A stretch of DNA of 64,000 nucleotides from Cristatella mucedo (lineage: Eukaryota > Bryozoa > Phylactolaemata > Cristatellidae), in NCBI GenBank assembly GCA_009760855.2, contig WPIO01000036.1, positions 2,065,001 through 2,129,000 on the forward strand. The letters run 5' to 3'. A model generated the notes under the pieces. That model saw nothing but the letters and a program-made list of their open reading frames with translations. It did no database searches and was not told the origin of the DNA. A program made the position numbers and the translations under genes. Each line of letters starts with the position of its first letter. Position 1 is the stretch's first letter. Shown in pieces: positions 33,636 through 45,942 of this stretch.

Positions 33636-34850
33636 CCGCATTGCCGTAAGCTCTTGACGACACCATCTCCAGGCATCCAACGAGTGCAGGCGACTAGCTT
33701 ACAATGTTGGCTAATTGTCAGGCGTTGATGTGGCTCAGCAGATTGGCGAAGCGCTGAATTTTGTCAGAAGGGATTTGCGGCAGATCTTGATCTTGGCTCA
33801 TGTCGTTCGACATCTGACATGGAAAGGCTACACGTCAGTAGGGCTCAGGACATATCAACCCTGGGATCGATGTGTGCGTGTGTAATGGTGCACTGGTTAT
33901 CTTGGCCTCTGTGATGGCATACGATCAATTCGACCACAATGCACCTGCTTTCGCTGCCAATCTGCTTTCTGCTCTCGCTGGCAGCCTGCCTTGCAGTAGA
34001 CCTTTTAGCCATGGACTTCTAACAGGTTGACGAGACATACCACGTATCAGGGTCACTCGCGATCCTGGTTGTTGTCTATGAATCGTGGCATTGATTGATT
34101 GTGTGCCATCTGGTTTAAGAATATGTACGAGGTATCTCGATTTTAGAATAACGGGTTTACTAAGTTTTTATGTGGCATACGTGGAACATTATCGTGTTTG
34201 CACCCAATGCCTGTTGCTAGCTTCTCCATTTAATTGAACATTGCTGATGGCTGCAGAATCAGTGAAGCTATGTAGTGAAGCTATATTTGCCAACTACCGC
34301 CTCGTAGTTGCAGTCTATGTTGGCCCGTACTTTGCAGCTTATGTCGCCTGTACTTGCTTATGTTAGTAGGTGCCTCCTTATCATCCCCACAGTAATGCAG
34401 TTTTTACTGCAACATGAAGCCGAAGTCAGGATAGTAGGGCTTTATAGCCGACTTCCCAACCAATAGTCTTATAGTGCTGCTGTAAGTATTAGGACGTCTT
34501 AAGATTTCTGAAACCCTATATCTCGTTTCTAGGTAACATTTGTATTTTTATATATAGGTTATCATTTATTGGTTATTGTTTCTGTTATTAGGTATAGGTT
34601 ATAAATTCGTAGGGTATCTTGCTTGGTTCACCAACAGAGTTGGAATTTTGCTAGGTCTACTTTTGTGAGTCTATATCATCTGTGATTCCACCTTGAAATT
34701 GGTATGCCGGCTGACGAGGAGGGATTGTAGGTCGGCGAGCTGGTGTTATTTTTCTGTTGTGAAGTTCATGATAGACAAGCCGGGCTGCTGTGTAAAACTA
34801 AATGCCAGCCAAATTACCGGATACGCCTCAGTTATATGCCCTTTATAGCA
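33636..34850. other. DNAJC25 3' flank
   Basis: Must contain the 3' UTR. I find no AATAAA or ATTAAA in the first kilobase. TATAGGTTAT occurs three times near 34550-34620. Confidence 0.4.
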
Positions 34851-34854
34851 TATG

Positions 34855-35765
34855 CAAAGTGCCTAGAAAATGATCAAGCTCTCTGAAAGTGTTAAACAGA
34901 TGACACCCGAAAATTTCAGATTTCGGTTTGATAAATTTGGCTGTATACGTCATCAAACGTCCTGGAGCTGTATTTTCCGTGATCATGGACATTTAGTGGA
35001 AAATGTTCCAACCAACGTCAGAAATGTTTTTGTTTCGGTTAAAGCAAGCACAGCTGAGCTCGCTTTTCAAATTTCACTCCGATACCTGAAGTATTTGCCA
35101 AGTTATTGACTCGACAAGGCACAAGCCTACACTGGAAATGAAGCTGTATACAATTCACAAGAATTCACCTCAACAATCTTCATGCATGTATATCGATCTG
35201 CCAACTGTCAAGTTGGGATGCAAGTTGCATATGATGCAGAGATCGGTAAATTTGTAGATATGTTGCTTTCGGCCTACATCCAGATAAGACATGGTTTGCT
35301 CAACCATTTTCTTTAATGTGGAAGTCGTCAGAACTTACGGTCGCAGTGACCTCCGAAAGGTACCTCAAACAAATATTTGGTTGTCGGAAAATTTTGCAAG
35401 TATTTTCTTGACATTCCCCTTTTAACCGCTCCCAGGCTAGCTCCTTACCTAGTGATCCGTCTGATGATCTAGCCGATCGCTTCTCTAGCTTATTTGTTTA
35501 CAAGATAGACAAGGTCAGGGAGTCCATCCCTAGGGTGGCAGCATCCCCTCTGGAATCCCGTCCCTCAATTCCGTGCAGAACCTCAATGTCTACTCTCAAG
35601 AAGGCCACGAGTGACCTTATCCTGAAGTTCTTATTCCTATCAAGAAGGCATGCAAGGTGGCAGCCATGGGCGGGCTGCTCCTGCCTCCAGATGACCTGTT
35701 GCTGGCCTCCTGCTGGCTTGTCGAGGCAGCCTTTCAAGCAGAAGCCGTGGGATTAATTGCTTTGA
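34855..35765 (+). mobile_element. LINE family A fragments
   Basis: A tail-like piece at 34858-34900 and, at 35430-35650, a coding block (DDLADRFSSLFVYKIDKVRE) that matches the - strand copy at 37657-37923 (DQADRLSSFFVQKIDKIRE). The 34900-35400 stretch between them is unassigned. Confidence 0.7.
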
Positions 35766-36589
35766 CTTTTTCACTGTTTAAGCTGGTGCTGGCGCCGAGC
35801 ACAGGCTGGTGCTGACCATTAGTGGAGCCTTTCCCAGTAGGTGGTACTAGTAGGTGGTACTAGGACACTTGTCCAGGACTGATGTGGGTTAGCTTTGACC
35901 TTGCCAGCACATATTGCTCTCTAAGTGATAATAATAAGAATAAAAATGTCTGAGGCCCTAAGAGGAAGGTCCTATGCGGATTGGTCTGGGTACTTTAATA
36001 CTGGCTGCAAAAGGTTGGAACATTTGGCTTGGCCCTCTCTGTTACTATCGATGCTCTCATGTTGTCACACTGGACAGTAGTGCTTTTTCACCCTTGACAC
36101 ACTTGTTACATTTGACAGCCGTCTGTCCTTCCAGCACGTGTTCAATGTGGGCGAAGTGAGCATGCTTGTGCAAATGCCACTCGGATGTCATTCACAACGA
36201 TGAGAAAGAACGAGAGAAGGCTCGTTCATGTTGGAAAGCGATTGCTGGAAAGGTAATAGCTGTATACAAAAAGCCCTGTGAATGCAAGATGCAGTATAGC
36301 CTCGAACTACCAAGGTCGTTGTTGCTTCCCGAGGTTACAGTCTTTGCTAGGAGCAGCAGCAGCAGTCTGCTTCGGGGCTTGTCGCGTGTGCAGAGGGGAG
36401 GGGGCGGGGGACTTTAAACTGGAGTGGCCCTGCTGGTGCTACTGTGGGCACTAGCTCTTGCTCAGTCCCAGGACGTGTGCGAGGGCCGCGACGTGGCACG
36501 TGTACACCTTAGCACTCGTGCTAGCACCTTCCTCAAGTTGACATTGCACCGATGTAATTAATGCCTTAGAAGAGGGCCTCGTGAGCACC

Positions 36590-37985
36590 GGAATTTTAGC
36601 AATGTCACGTAGCTTAAAGTAGGCAGACTTGACTGGAGCTGATGTGGTCGTCTAACAAAAGGTCACTTCGGAACATGGCATGTAGATTTCGTGCAGATTT
36701 AACAAGAGATATACTGGCAGAGCCGATTATGAGCGTTAGCCTTTCCAATTTCTGAATCGCGCTTGGTTTGACCATAACCATTTAATTAGTTTTATCATTC
36801 AATTCAAGAAAATTTGCTGCCATCCATGTGCGGATGTCATCAATGCATGCAGAAAGGAGTTGAGAGAATTCGACGTGCTCGAGGGCTGGGAGGGATCAAA
36901 GCAAAGGTACAACTGAGTGTGACCAGAATAGAAGAGAAAGCTGTGCCTGGCAATCACATTGGCGAAAGTAAGAGAAACCGTGAAGAGAATAGGACCAAAC
37001 ACGGAACCCTGAAGTACCCCGTATTTTAGGGTTCCTCGGACGGTCTTTGTCTATTCATATCAATACTCTGGAATTTTTTACTTGAGATAGGACCTGAACC
37101 ACTGCAATACAGTGCCAGTGATGCCCAGGCGAGATGAGAGGCGCTCAAGGCAGACTTGGTGATCGTTAGTATCAAAAGCTGCCGAAAGATCGAGCAAAAC
37201 AAGCAGAGATACTCTGCCCATATCTGCATTCCCATGTAGGTCGTTGTACACCCGAAGCAATGCAGACTCTGTAAAGTGATTAGCTCTAAAACCAGACTGG
37301 AACTTACTAGCAAGGTTATAAGTTTCAATATATAAGTTCAGCTGGTCTGCCATGACTCGTTCCAGTGTCTTAGATAGGAACGGTAGAAGGGAGACTGGGC
37401 GGTAGTTGCTCAAGTTCTCTTGGTCTAGTGTCGCTTTCTTGAGTAGTGGCCTGACAACAGCCTTTTTGAGAGGTGCTGGGACATGACCCGAGGCTAATGA
37501 CATATTGATGATGTTAGTTATGCATGACAGCAACAGATCAAGGCATCGTAGACGTAGGACAGTGATAATTGGGTCTAAAGGACTAGTAGTCTTTGATTAG
37601 GATATGACCTTCAGGATGAGGTCACTAGTAACCTTGAATGAAGACATTGAGGCGCTTCAAGGAATTGAGAGACAGCATTGTAGCGGGGATGCTGCCATCA
37701 TAGGGAAGGACTCCCTGATCTTGTCTATCTTCTGGACAAAGAAGCTCGAGAGGCGATCAGCTTGATCGTCACAAGGATCATCAAGTAAGGAGCGGAGAAC
37801 CTGGGAGCGGTTGAAGAGATGGTTGATCGTCGACATCAGCATTTTTGGACTGTGTATCTGCGATTCAACCGTGTTTTTATAGAAGCTATACTTGGCCCTT
37901 GCTAGGGTCGCTTGGTACGACATACAGTAGTCCTCGCACGCCTGTCGATGGAAAGTCAGTCCTGATCTTTTTTTTTATGATTTTT
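36590..37985 (-). mobile_element. LINE family A (L2-like) with RT core
   Basis: The frame 37533-37078 carries RT motifs ([49 protein letters not shown], with Asn for the usual Ile/Val). Frame 37923-37657 is further upstream in the element, and 36590-37020 holds the C-terminal part. Frameshifts make it inactive. Confidence 0.9.
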
Positions 37986-37989
37986 CAAG

Positions 37990-39120
37990 CTTGCGCTTAG
38001 TAGACCTGGCCAGTTTAATGTCTGTGGTAAACCGTAGGGCCGTCTGGGCGAGTGTGCTTAGTCAGACGTAGACCCGCAATACGCTGAGGCTTGTGAGCAG
38101 CTTAATGTTTGATTGGGTACACTAGATTATTATAAATAATATATTATCAGTTATTATGTGCATATTATTATATATTATTAATATATATATATATATATAT
38201 ACAAATAATTGTGACCTATGACCTGGCTGTTATATAAGGCTTATGTATGACCACACTTGCTTGTTGTAGGAACATCCGGTCGGTGAATCTAGCACAGAGC
38301 TTGAGCTGCTGTGAGCCTGTTACAGAGTCAGCGGGAAGTCACCTGGGTATATTAGCGTAGATAACATGCTATTAGTCTGTTTTTACTGATACGGTGTTAC
38401 TGCTAGCGCTGAGGGCTTAATATTGAGTTCTGTATTTTATCGTCGGTCGGCGTATTGCTTGCTTCAGGCCTTCGCACGTGGCTGACGTTGTGTGACTACC
38501 CGAACTACTGAGGGTTGTGCAGTCATAGCATTGGCACCATAAGTTACATAATAATCTTCTCGTGCTCGTGCTTCGTTTTTTTGCTGCGTCGTTTGCAATG
38601 GCTGACCGTGTGACGACAACCGTTACGGCGACTCGTAGCCAAAAAAGTAAGTTAGCTTGAGTGGTCCTGACCGAAGGGAGAGTCGGTGCTACGGGTTGCT
38701 ATTTGATTTTGACATGACGTCGTGGATGATAAAAGTGGTCGAGTTGCCCCCCCCCCTGCGCCCCAACGCATGGGCCTGAGGTCAGCGAGGCAAGTATCCA
38801 GCATGCCCTAGCTGGAATAAAGCAGTACTTAGACGATATTTTTGGTCGGCAGGATGAGACGCGTAGGTGCTGTAGTTTTGGTTGTCGTCGCGAACAGCTC
38901 GCGGAACGCTAGCCGACGAGCAACTCCTGCAGTTTATTCCATTACGCATGGAGCAAGTGGAAGCACGACTCTCCTCGCCCCTCTCGCCCAAAGGAGTGCC
39001 TGCGACTCCCCTGTCACAACAATCCCTAATAGCACACTCTCACCGAATACCGCATGAGTGTCACAGCCCACTCGTACAACGACCAGGACGGGAGGGGGGC
39101 CAGTGCCGTTAAATAAACAA
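37990..39120. other. Intergenic, no gene recognised
   Basis: AT run at about 38176 and a poly-C stretch at 38747-38756. Short frames at 38842-39112 on both strands have no recognisable family. Confidence 0.4.
38140..38205. repeat. AT-rich run with (AT)n
   Basis: TTATTATATATTATTAATAT then a pure (AT)n run at about 38176-38200. Confidence 0.9.
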
Positions 39121-39130
39121 AACCGCAGGT

Positions 39131-39290
39131 GCCGTGATGGCTTATTAGGTGAGGCTGTTGCTTTTCATTAACTCGGCCCGAGATTGTGGGTTCGAATCCT
39201 GAGGTGGGCGATCCTCTATAGCCGCAGCAAGCGGTGGTGATAGCCGTAAAGGCTCCACTGTCGCTATGCAAAAGGGGTTATATCAGCGAG
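39131..39290 (+). mobile_element. SINE family 1 (tRNA-derived)
   Basis: A box GTGATGGCTTATTAGGTGAG and B box GGGTTCGAATCC (39189-39200), then GGTGGGCGATCC...GGTGGTGATAGCCGTAAAGG and CGCTATGCAAAAGGGGTTAT. Pol III promoter elements are intact in sequence. Confidence 0.88.
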
Positions 39291-39784
39291 CGTATTTTTC
39301 TTAATTTGCTGATAGCGTTAGTCGCTCAGTTTGCTGCTATGTTCTCGAAGCTGAGCGAGATAGAGGGACACTTGACCAGTATCTCCTATGCACAGGGAAA
39401 TGATGGTATCAGCTTAAAGTCTACGGAGGACCTGATTAAGAAATCCATAGAGTGTCATGGATATGAATTAGACTGCCTATAAACCGTGGTTGGTAAAATC
39501 GCGACGCTTTCCGAGAAAGACGTAGCAGATATGAAGAGGAGTTTAGCCATGCTACGGTTGTGGACTTGCATTGGTTGACATTGCATTGACTTGGTTGTTG
39601 TCTGGGTTGTTGACTTGCACGTGACTTGCACAGAGTATCATCCAGCGGACCGAACGTTAGCGTGGTCTTTTTCCAAGCACTTGACGAGATGGTTTGGTAA
39701 ATCTTTTCAGGCGGCGGGTCGCAAGAGACCTGAGTACCAGGTACTTGCCTAACCTCTGGTTGCACCGTCGGGGTTAAACGTTAA

Positions 39785-40510
39785 GTGAACTCTCGTTAGA
39801 CGACCACGTCAGCTCCACAATCAAGTTTGCCTACTTTTGATACATAACATTGCTAAAATTCGGGCTTGTTTAGATAAGGCTACCATGTCTAAGTTGGTCC
39901 ATGCATTTGTGACATCCCGTCTTGTCTTTTGTAACTCATTGCTTGCTGGCCTACCGGCATGTGCAATCAGGCGCTTACAGCTGGTGCAAACCTCTGCCGC
40001 TAGGCTTGTCTGTCATGAGCGTCGCAGTTGCTACATCACACCACATCGCACCACTTCTCGGCGACCTACACTGGCTTCCACTTCCCCACCAGGCTAAGCA
40101 TAGTACCACTTGTTGTCGAAATTTAATCGTCTACATATATCTCTTACAAACCTCAAATCCTTCGGAGATCGTGCTTTTAGTTCGTATGCTCTTAAAGCCT
40201 GGAACTCACCTCCGACTGGCCTCGCGAATCTCCTAACTTCACCGCATTTAAAAAGGAAACTCACAGGCATGCATTTATCACAGCATTTAGTGGGTCCATG
40301 CGATTCGTAGTTTGTGTGCTTATGCATGCTGACACTGTGCATGCTGCCACTAACCGTGTTTGCATGCTGACCCTGTGTATGTCACCACTAACCATGTTAT
40401 TCTTGTTGTTTATTCAGCATACTACCACTAACCACTCGATCGTGCTTCCTTTGCAGCAAATATAAAACGCCTAGAAAGAGATTGAGTTCTCTGAGGACGC
40501 TATATCAAAT
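39785..40510 (+). mobile_element. LINE family A fragment upstream of ODC gene 1
   Basis: RT C-terminus ([39 protein letters not shown]), 3' UTR and tail to (ATT)n at about 40510. Confidence 0.9.
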
Positions 40511-40544
40511 TTATTACTATTATTAATATTCCAACTAGTCTTGT

Positions 40545-40922
40545 AGATCCTATTCTCACTGTCCTGATTCTAAGATAAGAGATCTGCCTTCGAGCCCTCG
40601 CTGCATGTGTTGATGACGTCCACGCACGGATGGCAGCAAACTTTCTTAAAGCAAACGGCGATAAAACCAACTTACTAGTTATGGGCAAAGCGAGCTTGAT
40701 TCAGAAATTGGAAACCTAAAGCTCAAAATCGTCTCTCCCCAGAATATCTCCTGTCGAGTCAGCACAAAATCTAGGTATGCTGTTCCAAAGTGACCTGTCG
40801 TTAGACGACCACAGATGACGACATCAGGTCCACAGTCAAGTCTGCCTGCTTTCAGCTGAATAACATTGCTAAAATTCGGGCTTGCCTGGATAGGAATACC
40901 ACATCTAAACCGATCCATGATC
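40545..40922 (+). mobile_element. LINE family A fragment abutting the ODC gene 1 promoter
   Basis: A second unit (GATTCAGAAATTGGAAACCT; CAAAATCTAGGTATGCTGTT; CTAAAATTCGGGCTTG) breaks off at about 40920. That is under 100 bp from the promoter E-box. Confidence 0.85.
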
Positions 40923-40924
40923 GG

Positions 40925-41107
40925 TCGCCAATCGCCACGGCTTGCCAATTGACGTAGCCAGCCGCTCGGAACGCAGAACAGCTCGGCCGGAAACTCAGGG
41001 GGGGGGGGCTGGTCACGTGGGTGAGGCGTCGTTACGGTGGCATTACGGAAGTCGCCCGGCGTCTCAGTTGCCGCCGCAGCTGCCGCCACCGCCGCCTCGT
41101 TCGAGCC
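40925..41107 (+). promoter_or_regulatory. ODC-family gene 1 proximal promoter with CACGTG E-box
   Basis: GC-rich leader between a LINE fragment (ends about 40920) and the ATG. CACGTG lies at 41014-41019, 94 bp before the ATG, directly after a poly-G run. Vertebrate ODC is a classic MYC/MAX target through CACGTG boxes. The paralogue has the same box in the same local context. Confidence 0.55.
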
Positions 41108-41218
41108 ATGGCCGACGGCAGTCTGCTGCTCGGGCTGTCGCCAGTGGTCGAGATTGTGAATGCCTCCAAAACAGTGAACGACATCGTAAGCGAGAAGGTT
41201 CGCTTTCATGATGACGAG
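41108..41218 (+). CDS. ODC-family gene 1 exon 1
   Basis: The ATG sits in a strong context (GCCATGG). The 37 codons include VVEIVNASKTVNDIVSEKV and end in phase 0 at a GTAGGC donor. The paralogous exon at 62834 is 23/37 identical. Like other ODC N-termini it is variable and leads directly into the DPFYI..LSDV block of exon 2. Confidence 0.9.
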
Positions 41219-44200
41219 GTAGGCCACGGCGTTCTTCGGTGTTCTCAAGCGCGAACAGGGGGGGGGGGAAGGGCCGAGCCCCCTCTGGCAGAGCTAGCTG
41301 CCAGAGCGAAGCGAAGCCTCCCGTAGCTTCGCCCCTTCTCGCGTGACTTTCTTCCGGCTCTCGCTTACGATGCGCTCTCTAGCGACCTCCGACGCTCGGC
41401 CGCCGCCCGTGGCTCCGGCTGGCGGGCGAGATTTATCTCGGCTGCTGGCTGGGGCAGCACGGTAAGGCGCAGAGTGCCGGCCGGAAGGAAGCGCGCCGGC
41501 TGACTGGCGAGCGTCTGCTGACTGGCGAGCGTCTGCTGACTGGCGAGCATCTGCTGCGCTGCTGCTTCTGCTTCAGCTAGCGAAGGCGACCGACCGAAAA
41601 GGTTAGATCGAGGGCAACGATCGCGCGCGAGCAAGGCGTTGCACGTTGCACGTACCTCGGCCGTCGAGAGAAATCGTCGACCGAAGAAACTCCCGGGAAG
41701 CGAAAAGAGTGCCCCCACGCCCCGACGTCGCACCCGACGAATCGTAGCGCCGAGCGTGCTGCTGCCACCGTGCGGGCAGTATAACTCGGGCGTCGCATAC
41801 GCCTAAGCCTCTCGGGGGGGGGGGACAGCTTGGCAAAAAAGGTTCTGTCAGGTGCGGGGTGACGCTCTGCTTAGCAGAGCTTCGCGGCGAGGTCTAGCGT
41901 GTCTAGCGTCTCTAGCCCGCTGCTGTTTTCTTCTTGTCGGCGAGTCGGCCTCGCCTTCGGCTAATGTTAAGGCAATCGGCGAAGCTCGGCGTCCTGCGGC
42001 CAATGCCCGGATTATTCACCGACCCCGGGATTATTCCTCGGGATATTTCCGGGTTATTCCCAGGGATATTCTGCGGGGGTCTGTTGCTCGAGGATGCAGC
42101 CCTCGGTGACTCGTATCCGCACTCTCGTCGCTCAACGAATGAGTGCATACGCTGCGAGTGCCATTTTCAGGTTGAGAGTCTCTTTTCCGCTAACGGCCAC
42201 GAGCTTCCGGAGACTCGGAGCCGCCGCCACAGAAGAGCTACATTTGGTTCTCAATTCGACTGACTCGCATGAGCAGGCGGATGGGATATTCCAAATATAG
42301 TTCGTGACATTAGCGGAAGTATTCCAAGGTCCTCGCCTGGAGTAGTGACACGAATCCAGGAGATTTAGAATGTTCATGCATGCCCACTTTAGCACGTTTG
42401 CTGTCGCGTTTTAGCACGTTTTCGGCGCGGCTTGGAAGCAGACTGGTGTGCAGCTGTCGTCCACACTGACCAGCCCTGATTAGGCCGTTGCGTGCAGCTT
42501 AAGCCAGCCGAGGCCGATACGAAGCAGCTTCGGTCTACGAACCTACCTTTACTGTTGCTGATAAGCAGAGGCGGCGGGACGGACCGATGCAGGTGAAGGC
42601 AAAAGAGGTTCGTCGCGGAAGCGATCGGGAAAAGCGGCTGAGAAGCAGCCTGCTCTCGAGGAGAATGTACGCCTGCTAAGGCCCCGCGAGAGTCGTCCGA
42701 GTTTAGTCGCATCAATTCTCGCTACACGCGGCAAAGAAGCAGCTGCTGCCCGCGGGGAAAACTCGGCTCGGCGCTCGGTGGCGGCACAACGAGTCCATCG
42801 ATTCTCCCCGCCGGTCCCATGCAGTGCTCCGACTCCGATTGAACGCCGCCGCGGCCTTCGTGCTCTCGGGAGAAGGTCGCACGTTGGCAGATGCGCTCGC
42901 GCTATCGGACGTGTTGAGCCAAATCGCGAAGGCAAATGGCGACGAAGAATGTTCTCTTCCGCACGGCTTCCGGCCTTGCCGACGTGCGTAGTCTAACCCT
43001 GCCGGCGTTTCTCGAGCACTCGCGTTTGCTCATCGACTTGAAGTTAGTCACTGTCCTCGCTGGTGTTTGAGTCGTTGGTAAGGATACCCGAGCTCAACTG
43101 GTTCGAGTCCTGTCGGTGGCGATGAGAATACTTAGCTTTTCAAATTGACACTGCCTATCGCCCGCCGGTCCACCAGGCGTTCTGCGGTACGTTCTCGGCG
43201 TTCGGGACGAGATGACGACTTTCAGGGGCTACAACGCTGACGTCACGTGACCGAAAAGTAAGCTCAATGCATCCGAGCCCGCGAATAGCGTCAAAAGACG
43301 ACGTGCCGTTTCTTCATTCTACACGTGCGTCTACACCAAAGGAATACAGTAACGTACGTTAAAATGTCATAAGTTCATATGCGGTCTTTAAAAAAATAAT
43401 GAAACCTCTCGATCAGTAACTATAATGCTAATTATTTAATGATAATAACGATAAGGTATTTGTACGGCGTAGTATACAGTGGAATGCATGCTCCTCTTTA
43501 GCTCTACAAAGTCGTAGAGACGCGCGGGTTTAACGCAGGGGAGTTTTCTATGGCGCACTCGAAGCCTGAGCGGCTTCGCGGTACGTGGCATACGCATGCC
43601 AACAGACTTCATCGTGCGAAGCAAAGAGAAAGAGAGAAGTGTCAGACCGCAGAGTCAGGACGGCAGTTGAAGTAGTGATTATAGTGGACGCAGAAGCTCA
43701 GCACGGCGGCAAAGGATCTGTCACAAACAGCAGAGCAGGATAACAGATCTCGTTGAGTAAGAACTGTGAAAGTGAGTCAAGGACTCACTGCAGAGCGAAA
43801 GTCACCATAAAACTTGAGGTGCTGGAATGGAACAGCTAACTCATTGTCCATTGAGGTGCTCTGTCCTGGAGGGCGCAAAGAGGCTGAAAATGGCACAGCA
43901 GTTCAACTATATATGAACGAGGCTAATAAATAAATAAATCAATAAGTTAAGCTTATTTAGCAGTCTGTTTTAATGCAGTCGTCATCACAGCCACTGCAAG
44001 GATCTGGGCCATTCTTCATTCTCGTCGTCGAGTTGCGCCGCCCCCCCCCCCCCCCCGCCGAGTTCGTGAGTCTCTGCAGTTTCTAGTCCAGCAGCAGAAA
44101 AGTTTTCATTGCACTAGCCGCCAAGGCTCTTCTGCCGCGGCGCAGGCAGCCTGTGAAGTCAGCTTAAATTCACTCTAAAAATTTGAAAATCTCTTCGTGT

Positions 44201-45894
44201 TCTATGCGATCATCTCACTTTGTTCTTTAAGAAGACCGGCCTGCAGAAGATCTTCGAAGTGCGTTCGCCCAGGCATAATCGGTTCGAGGGCCTGCCGCAG
44301 GTGCACGCGTTCGCTGCTCGACATTTGGCGGACCGGATGCAAGCAAGCTCGCCTCAGCAGTCGTGTCTGCAGACGATCTGGGAGCGCTCGCCTGAGCAGG
44401 CGAGGCTCCGGTTGTTGGTTGTCGCTCCGACGTAGCGACATACCCGAGACATTCGCTGACCTTGCAGCGTTTCGCGGGGCGATCGACGTTATGGCGATCG
44501 CACACACCGCTCCGGCAGTGAGTGGTGTAGAGCTTTGAGCGTGATAATGAAATGTAATGCATCTCGGTCTGTAACTCCACAAAGTCATTAGGGCTATGGG
44601 GGTGTTATGCAGGAGAATTTTGTACAGCTCACTCACAGCCTAGGCGGCTTTCGGTACGGATTCGGTAGCCAACAGACTTCGTCTCACGCAACAAATTGAA
44701 AGTGGGAAGCATAGCAGAGTCAGGAGAGCAGTTGAGGTAGTGAGTAGCATAGAAGTAGCAGCACAGGACCGCTGAAAAGGATGAGTCATAGTCGGCAGCA
44801 GCAGAGTAGTTGTCGTTGCGTAAGAACTATGGAAGCGAGTTCCACAGTCTTGGACCTGCAGAGCTAAAGCTTCTGTCGCCAACGGTCTTTAAGCGAAGGA
44901 ATGGAACAGCTAATTTATTGTACAAACAGGACCTGAAGGCACGAAGAGGCTGAAACTGATGCAGCAGTTCAGCTAGGTACGAATGAGCCAAGCCTTGGTG
45001 GGCCTTGTGGGTCATCGTAAGAACCTTGCTTACACCCCTTTTAATTTGTCGTCTTGTGGGTCAGCCTAAGAACTTAACTCTGTATCCGTCGCTCAACCGG
45101 CATGCATCCTAGCTCTATTAGCAAAGGAGACACGTGCTCAAACCTCTGGGACTTGAAGACTAGCCTTGCAGCCATATTCATAGTCAGCTGTAGTCTCCTA
45201 GTTGCTTTCTTTGGTAGCCGAGCCAAAAGGGAATTACATTAATCAAGCCAAGACAGAACTAAGGAACTAGTTAAATTGTTTTCAAGCCACAGCGGAAGAC
45301 AGCTCCTAATCTTGGATAGGGATAGGACGTGATGGCTAGCTGCAGAAGCAGTCTTCTGAGTGAAGCTTTTAAAATTGCGGCAGCTGTCGAGAACGAAACC
45401 AGAATTTCGAGCGCGTGGTGATGGTCGCACAACAGCATCACCTATTAGAAGAGCAAAGCCTTTTAATCCATCCATAGGCTTAGGGTATCCCATGAACAGC
45501 AGTTCGGTTTTATCGTCATTTAGTTTCAAGAAGTTTTCCGACATCCAGGATGAAATGTCGGCAAGAAAAGCATTCAGTTTCTCTCTACTGGTCGGCCAGC
45601 AGTCGGTGCTAGCGTCAGCTAGCAACGGCGAGAAGCATGGTGCCCAGTAATTCGGCTGGGATGCATTTCTCGCACATTAGTTCGTGCTGTTTTTTTGAGC
45701 AGGCTACCACTAACTATTGGATCGTGCTTCCTTTTCAACAAATGTAAAGCGCGTAGAAAGAGATTGAGTCCTCTTCTGGCGCTTTATAAAATGTATTATT
45801 ATTATTATATGCACTCAGCGAAGATTCATCGCGATCCAACCGGTTGTTGGATATCTCACGCACGAGCACGAACGCGCACACACGCACACACACA

Positions 45895-45942
<48 letters not shown>

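Noticed and set aside
39131-39205. Functional tRNA gene
   Set aside because: A and B boxes are present, but no cloverleaf can be folded and several SINE copies share the flanks.
41820-43000. GC-rich open frames in ODC gene 1 intron 1 as possible ODC exon 2
   Set aside because: None gives the DPFY..LSDV..FPRV.PFYA block; the exon at 46379-46475 does, with matching phases.
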